Assembly: GCA_012719035.1 (NCBI GenBank)
Contig: JAAYBD010000029.1
Span: 41,940-105,939 of the forward strand
Reading direction: 5' to 3'
DNA length: 64,000 nt
Origin: Clostridiales bacterium
GTDB taxonomy: Bacteria; Bacillota; Clostridia; Oscillospirales; Oscillospiraceae
In this document: positions 58,906 to 64,000 of the stretch, piece after piece
Numbering within the stretch: position 1 is the stretch's first letter
Layout: every line of letters starts with the position of its first letter
Position numbers and translations under genes: made by a program
The notes under the pieces: generated by a model
Seen by the model: only the letters and a program-made list of their open reading frames with translations
Database searches by the model: none
Told to the model about the DNA's origin: nothing

Positions 58906-59212
58906 AATTGCAGTCATAGGCAGCAGAGAAACCGTTATGGGTTTTAAGGCGCTTGGGCTTGATGCAGTTCCGGCGGCAAACGCCGAAGAAGCGCTTGCCG
59001 CTTTTAAAAGACTTACAAGAGACAGTGATAATTACGCTATCATCTATGTAGAGGAAACCTATGCCAAGGCACTCTCTGCCGAGATCGATAAATTCAAGGA
59101 CAGTCCCACTCCCGCTATCATATTGATTCCGGGCAGGGAAGGTTCTCTTGGACTTGGACAGTCTGCCCTTCAGGCCGCTGTTGAGCGCGCTGTAGGCAGC
59201 GACATCCTTTAG
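58898..59212 (+). CDS. ntpF: V-type ATP synthase subunit F
   Basis: MLKIAVIGSRETVMGFKALGLDAVPAANAEEALAAFKRLTRDSDNYAIIYVEETYA. Confidence 0.92.
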   Translation: MLKIAVIGSRETVMGFKALGLDAVPAANAEEALAAFKRLTRDSDNYAIIYVEETYAKALSAEIDKFKDSPTPAIILIPGREGSLGLGQSALQAAVERAVGSDIL

Positions 59213-59230
59213 AAGAAGGAAGGTATGTAA

Positions 59231-61000
59231 ATGAGCGGAAAAGTTACCAAAGTATCCGGACCTCTGGTTGTAGCGGAGGGGCTTGAAGACGCCAATGTAT
59301 CCGACGTCGTCCGCGTCGGCAGTCAGCGGCTTATCGGTGAAATATTGAATATGACGGGCGACAGCGCATCCATTCAGGTTTATGAAGAAACCAGCGGGCT
59401 TGGACCCGGTGTGGAAGTCGAGACGACAGGATATCCTCTTTCCGTTGAGTTGGGACCCGGCATGCTTGACGGAATTTACGATGGAATCCAGCGCCCGCTT
59501 ACAGAGATCCGCGAGATGGCAGGTCATACTATCTCAAGAGGTATTGACGTTCCGGCACTGAATAGAAGCAAATTTTGGGAATTCGTTCCCACAGCCGAAG
59601 TGGGCGACAGAGTCGCTGCAGGTGACATTATAGGAACGGTTCAGGAAACAAGCGCTATTTCGCATAAGATTATGGTTCCCATAGGCGTTTCAGGCACTAT
59701 TGCTTCCATTCAGGCAGGAAGCTATACAGTTGCCGATACCGTCTGCCTTGTCAAGGGTGACGATGGAGAAAACCATAAACTGACTTTAATGCAAAAATGG
59801 CCTGTGCGTAAAAATCGTCCCTATGTCAAAAAATATGTTCCCGATAAACCTCTTAACAGTGGTCAGCGTGTCATTGATACACTGTTCCCCATTGCAAAAG
59901 GAGGAACGGCGGCCGTTCCCGGTCCTTTCGGAAGCGGAAAGACCGTTGTTCAGCACCAGCTTGCAAAATGGTCCGATGTTGACGTCGTGGTTTATATCGG
60001 CTGCGGAGAGCGCGGAAACGAGATGACCGACGTTTTGATGGAGTTCCCGGAACTCAAGGATCCCCGGAACGGCGAACCTCTTATGAAACGAACGGTTCTT
60101 ATTGCGAATACCTCCGATATGCCCGTTGCGGCTCGTGAGGCTTCGATTTATACAGGCATAACCATTGCAGAGTATTTCCGCGACATGGGCTATGACGTTG
60201 CAGTTATCGCGGACTCCACCTCACGCTGGGCGGAAGCTCTTCGTGAAATGTCCGGACGTCTTGAGGAAATGCCCGGTGAAGAGGGCTATCCCGCATATCT
60301 TGCGTCCCGCCTTGCCCAGTTCTATGAACGTGCGGGTGTTGTCGAGTGCCTTGGTTCCGACGAGAGAAAGGGCAGCCTTACAGCTATCGGCGCAGTTTCC
60401 CCTCCGGGCGGCGACACGTCTGAGCCGGTTTCACAGGCGACCATGCGTATCGTCAAGGTTTTCTGGGGTCTTGATTCCAGCCTTGCCTATGCGCGCCACT
60501 TTCCTGCAATCAACTGGCTTACAAGCTACTCGCTGTATATTGACGGCTTGAAGAATTGGTATGATAACGCTCTTGGCGAAAAATTTATGCAGAACCGCGA
60601 AAAGACTATGAGCATACTTCAAGAGGAAGCAAGTCTTCAGGAAATAGTAAAGCTCGTCGGTCAGGATGCACTCTCACTTTCGGACAGGCTGACGCTTGAA
60701 ACGGCAAAGATGATTCGTGAGGATTTCCTGCAGCAGAACGCTTTTGTTGATGTAGACAGCTACTCTTCATACGAGCGCCAGGCAATACTTCTCCAAATCA
60801 TTCTTGATTATGACACTCTTTGCCGGGCGGCGATGGAACAGGGTGCTGAGCTTAGCAAACTTATTTCTATCCCTGTGCGTGAACAGATAGGCAGAGCAAA
60901 AAGCGTTCCAGAGGATGAATATAAAGAGGCATATAGGCAAATTGCCGAAAACATGAAGATACAAATAAATGAAATTGCAGCAGGAGGTGAGGAGCTGTGA
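59231..61000 (+). CDS. ntpA: V-type ATP synthase subunit A
   Basis: 589 aa; [39 protein letters not shown]. Confidence 0.98.
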   Translation: MSGKVTKVSGPLVVAEGLEDANVSDVVRVGSQRLIGEILNMTGDSASIQVYEETSGLGPGVEVETTGYPLSVELGPGMLDGIYDGIQRPLTEIREMAGHTISRGIDVPALNRSKFWEFVPTAEVGDRVAAGDIIGTVQETSAISHKIMVPIGVSGTIASIQAGSYTVADTVCLVKGDDGENHKLTLMQKWPVRKNRPYVKKYVPDKPLNSGQRVIDTLFPIAKGGTAAVPGPFGSGKTVVQHQLAKWSDVDVVVYIGCGERGNEMTDVLMEFPELKDPRNGEPLMKRTVLIANTSDMPVAAREASIYTGITIAEYFRDMGYDVAVIADSTSRWAEALREMSGRLEEMPGEEGYPAYLASRLAQFYERAGVVECLGSDERKGSLTAIGAVSPPGGDTSEPVSQATMRIVKVFWGLDSSLAYARHFPAINWLTSYSLYIDGLKNWYDNALGEKFMQNREKTMSILQEEASLQEIVKLVGQDALSLSDRLTLETAKMIREDFLQQNAFVDVDSYSSYERQAILLQIILDYDTLCRAAMEQGAELSKLISIPVREQIGRAKSVPEDEYKEAYRQIAENMKIQINEIAAGGEEL

Positions 61001-62370
61001 TCAAGGAATACAAAACTATTCGTGAAATAGCCAGCCCCCTTATGCTGGTTCAGCAGGTCGAAGGTGTCACCTATGATGAGCTTGCCGAAATCGAGCTTCC
61101 AAATGGCGAAACCCGCCGCTGCAAGGTCCTTGAAGTTGACGGCGATACGGCTGTCGTTCAGCTTTTTGAAAGTGCGGCAGGAATAAACCTAAAGGATAGC
61201 AAGGTTCGGTTTTTAGGGCACACACTTGAGCTTTCAGTATCTGAGGATATGCTCGGACGTGTTTTCGACGGTATGGGAAAACCGATAGACGGCGGTCCGG
61301 AAATACTTGCAGAAGCTCACCGAGACATCAACGGACTTCCGATGAACCCTGCTGCACGCGACTATCCCAATGAATTTATCCAGACCGGCGTTTCTACCAT
61401 AGACGGTCTGAACACTCTTGTACGTGGTCAGAAGCTGCCGATTTTTTCTGGCTCGGGTCTTCCCCACGCAGCCCTTGCGGCTCAAATCGCGCGTCAGGCA
61501 AAAGTTCTTGATGATTCTTCAAACTTTGCCGTTGTCTTTGCCGCTATAGGTATCACCTTTGAAGAAGCGGAATACTTTGTTCAGGAATTCCGCAGAACGG
61601 GCGCTATTGACCGCACAGTTCTTTTTACAAACCTTGCAAATGACCCTGCTGTTGAGCGTATAGCTACACCTCGTATGGCGCTTACAGCGGCTGAATATCT
61701 TGCATTTGAAAAGGACATGCACGTTCTTGTTATAATGACAGACATTACGAACTATGCGGAGGCACTCCGCGAGGTCAGTGCGGCTAAAAAAGAAGTTCCC
61801 GGACGCCGCGGCTATCCGGGGTACCTTTATACCGACCTTGCCACGATGTATGAGCGTGCGGGGCGCCGTATCGGAAAAGCCGGCTCCATCACAATGATTC
61901 CGATTTTGACCATGCCCGAGGACGACAAAACCCACCCGATCCCCGACCTTACAGGGTATATTACCGAGGGGCAGATAATACTTTCACGTGAGCTTTACAG
62001 AAAGGGAATAGTTCCCCCGGTGGATGTTCTTCCATCCCTCAGCCGTTTGAAAGATAAGGGCGTCGGACCCGGAAAAACACGCGAGGATCACTCTGGAACG
62101 ATGAACCAGCTTTTTGCCGCTTATGCAAAGGGCAAAGAGGCTAAGGAACTGATGACTATTCTGGGTGAAGCTGCGCTTACCGACATTGACAAGCTCTATG
62201 CTAAATTTGCCGATGAGTTTGAAAAGCGCTATGTAAGTCAGGGTAACGAGGTGAACCGCTCGATTGAAGAAACACTGGACTTGGGTTGGGAGCTTTTGTC
62301 TATTCTGCCCACATCCGAGCTTAAACGTGTTAAGACCGAGCACATTGAGAAGTATTTACCTAAAAAATAG
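60997..62370 (+). CDS. ntpB: V-type ATP synthase subunit B
   Basis: 457 aa; [69 protein letters not shown]. Confidence 0.98.
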   Translation: MIKEYKTIREIASPLMLVQQVEGVTYDELAEIELPNGETRRCKVLEVDGDTAVVQLFESAAGINLKDSKVRFLGHTLELSVSEDMLGRVFDGMGKPIDGGPEILAEAHRDINGLPMNPAARDYPNEFIQTGVSTIDGLNTLVRGQKLPIFSGSGLPHAALAAQIARQAKVLDDSSNFAVVFAAIGITFEEAEYFVQEFRRTGAIDRTVLFTNLANDPAVERIATPRMALTAAEYLAFEKDMHVLVIMTDITNYAEALREVSAAKKEVPGRRGYPGYLYTDLATMYERAGRRIGKAGSITMIPILTMPEDDKTHPIPDLTGYITEGQIILSRELYRKGIVPPVDVLPSLSRLKDKGVGPGKTREDHSGTMNQLFAAYAKGKEAKELMTILGEAALTDIDKLYAKFADEFEKRYVSQGNEVNRSIEETLDLGWELLSILPTSELKRVKTEHIEKYLPKK

Positions 62371-62428
62371 GGAACGGTCTCTGTGCCGCCCGACGGCACA
62401 AATCTTGCTCCTTGATTGAGGTGAAAAT

Positions 62429-63082
62429 ATGCCAAAGACCGCAATTACCCCGACCAGAATGGTCCTGAATCAACAGAAAACACGTTTGAAAATGGCAACG
62501 CGCGGACATAAGCTTCTGAAAGACAAGCGCGATGAGCTGATGCGCCAATTTTTTGAAGTCGTAAGAAAAAACCGCGAACTGAGAACGCGCGTTGAGGAAG
62601 GTCTGACTGAGGCTTTTTCCGCTCTCTCAGTGGCTTCTGCAATCATGTCTCCCGAAATGCTGGAGCAGGCTATTCTTTATCCGCGTCAAAGCGTTGAACT
62701 GCAAATGAGTTTTAAAAATGTCATGAGTGTCAATGTGCCTGTCTATGATTTTAAGACAAAAACCGCAGATACAGGTGATATATATCCATACGGTTTTGCT
62801 CAGACCTCCGGTGAGCTTGACGATGCACTCGGAACGCTTTCGCGTGTTTTTGAGGATATGCTTGAGCTTGCTCAGGTTGAAAAAACGATGCAGCTCATGG
62901 CACAGGAAATTGAAAAAACAAGGCGCCGCGTCAATGCGCTTGAGTACGTTATGATTCCGGAATGTCAGGAGAATATTAAGTATATCTCCATGAAGCTTGA
63001 GGAAAATGACCGCTCATCCAAGGTGCGTCTTATGAAGGTCAAGGACATGGTGCTTGAAAAAGCGCACAACTTTAAGTACTAA
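62429..63082 (+). CDS. ntpD: V-type ATP synthase subunit D
   Basis: PTRMVLNQQKTRLKMATRGHKLLKDKRDELMRQF. Confidence 0.96.
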   Translation: MPKTAITPTRMVLNQQKTRLKMATRGHKLLKDKRDELMRQFFEVVRKNRELRTRVEEGLTEAFSALSVASAIMSPEMLEQAILYPRQSVELQMSFKNVMSVNVPVYDFKTKTADTGDIYPYGFAQTSGELDDALGTLSRVFEDMLELAQVEKTMQLMAQEIEKTRRRVNALEYVMIPECQENIKYISMKLEENDRSSKVRLMKVKDMVLEKAHNFKY

Positions 63083-63195
63083 AAAGTCTTAGATTATCAA
63101 TGCTTTGTGAATATGCAAGCGTGTCAAATTCGTTAGATTTTGAAGCAAAATACGGCTTGTACTACAGTTTGATGATAATTAAATAAAGACTAACT

Positions 63196-63247
63196 GCTTT
63201 AGGCGGTTTCTCAAATCATCGCTTTGAGAAACCGCCTAAAGCTTTTT
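63196..63247 (+). terminator. Strong terminator after V-ATPase operon
   Basis: GCTTTAGGCGGTTTCTCAAA-TCATCG-CTTTGAGAAACCGCCTAAAGC-TTTTT. Confidence 0.85.
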
Positions 63248-63375
63248 AAGTTTGCTGTATAAAACGAAAAAGTCCCCGTGACCATGGTTGGCGACGAGGA
63301 CTTTATTATATAAAGAAAAACGGTAATCTAAAGTTTATTTGTACGCCAAAGGCTAAACAGAGAGACTTTAAAAAA

Positions 63376-63396
63376 CATGGTATAATGCAAAGCGGA
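63376..63396 (+). repeat. Short remnant of the 71-bp repeat family
   Basis: CATGGTATAATGCAAAGCGGA shares ATGGTATAATG and CAAAGC with the unit. Confidence 0.5.
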
Positions 63397-63419
63397 AAAC
63401 TCCTGCCTTAGACATGAAG

Positions 63420-63874
63420 CTAATTGGCGTGCCTGGCCTTGTTTTTCACAGCGAAGTCTGAACGGCTGTTTCCGCGTCCGCTTTTGCTTTGTCCCTTGTT
63501 TGTGCCGCTTGACGGGCGGCTTGCTTTGCGCTGTGCTGCCGCAAGCATAACAGAATGAGTGGGCTTGCCGCAAATTTTGCAGCCTTTCATTTCCTCTAAA
63601 ACTTGTTCTATGCGGTTTTTTGGTATTTCCACGAGGCTTTGATCCGCAGAAATCTCAACTTTCCCAATCTCATTACCGGAGATACCGGTGCGGTCTGTGA
63701 TCGCACCTATGATATGGTTTACACCAACGCGGTTGCTTAAGCCGATATCCAAAAGGATTATTCCATAGTCCATAGACCGAACTTTGGGGCGAGGTTTAGG
63801 CTGATTTGCTTTATTTTCAGGCTCTTTAGAGCGCTCACGGGATTCATGCTTAAACTGAGCAACTTCCTGCGTAG
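63420..63874 (-). pseudogene. C-terminal part of a DEAD-box RNA helicase (DbpA RNA-binding domain), interrupted by an IS element
   Basis: Open frame TTQEVAQFKHESRERSKEPENKANQPKPRPKVRSMDYGIILLDIGLSNRVGVNHIIGAITDRTGISGNEIGKVEISADQSLVEIP...; helicase core absent; sequence upstream becomes IS end. Confidence 0.8.
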
Positions 63875-64000
63875 TGACCTGCCCCCAAAGTTCGACCAGG
63901 TGAAATGTTAGTAACCACCAGCCAGCTTTGCTGCATACTCCTCTGGGGTAAGGTTGCCGAGCGACGAATGGGGACGCAGATGATTGTACTCCATCCGCCA
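63875..64000 (-). mobile_element. End of an IS3-family insertion sequence, continuing past the window
   Basis: + strand terminal sequence TGACCTGCCCCCAAAGTTCGACCAGG at 63875, followed by transposase 3' end on the - strand. Confidence 0.85.
63908..64000 (-). CDS. IS3-family transposase (OrfB, integrase core) C-terminus, truncated by window edge
   Basis: Reverse strand from 64000: WRMEYNHLRPHSSLGNLTPEEYAAKLAGGY*. Confidence 0.9.
   Translation of the reverse strand, partial: WRMEYNHLRPHSSLGNLTPEEYAAKLAGGY

Overview
The 64-kb window reads as a mostly conserved chromosomal segment of a spore-forming Clostridia-type Firmicute. This is inferred from T-box leaders, YunB, SpoVB-like and SleB-like proteins, MurT/GatD and a V-type ATPase. 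There is no rRNA, no CRISPR array and no intact prophage. Main content in order: a T-box-controlled aminotransferase (cut by the left edge), a PflA-like radical SAM protein plus YbaK, argG, HD protein, MATE, T-box + alaS, HIT, comEC, holA, RNase M5-like Toprim protein, nrdR, DUF4363/DUF421, dapF, dapL, glmS, msrAB, a two-component system with an uncharacterised third gene, a SpoVB-like flippase, recG, tRNA-Gly, small membrane proteins, a CAP-domain protein, gatD/murT, ligA, yunB, a methionine gamma-lyase-family protein, two M42 peptidases, murD, rpe, recR, RNase J, dipeptidase, ArsC-like, two hemerythrins, rpsR/ssb/rpsF, pta, two acyl-ACP thioesterases, a SleB-like hydrolase, an orphan E2-like acyltransferase, a nine-gene V-ATPase operon, and a DbpA-domain helicase remnant broken by an IS3-family element at the right edge. 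The best candidates for something undescribed are: (1) a dispersed intergenic repeat family with a 71-bp unit, containing two alternative hairpins and a consensus extended -10, seen as a tandem array upstream of argG and as single or degenerate copies elsewhere; (2) a 25-bp direct repeat in a long leader upstream of the SleB-like gene; (3) paired 10-bp palindromes at the rpe promoter; (4) a direct/inverted-repeat operator candidate in front of the two-component system; (5) an E2-like acyltransferase lacking the canonical catalytic His. I found no clear novel defence or mobile system. All similarity calls are from memory of protein families; no searches were run.
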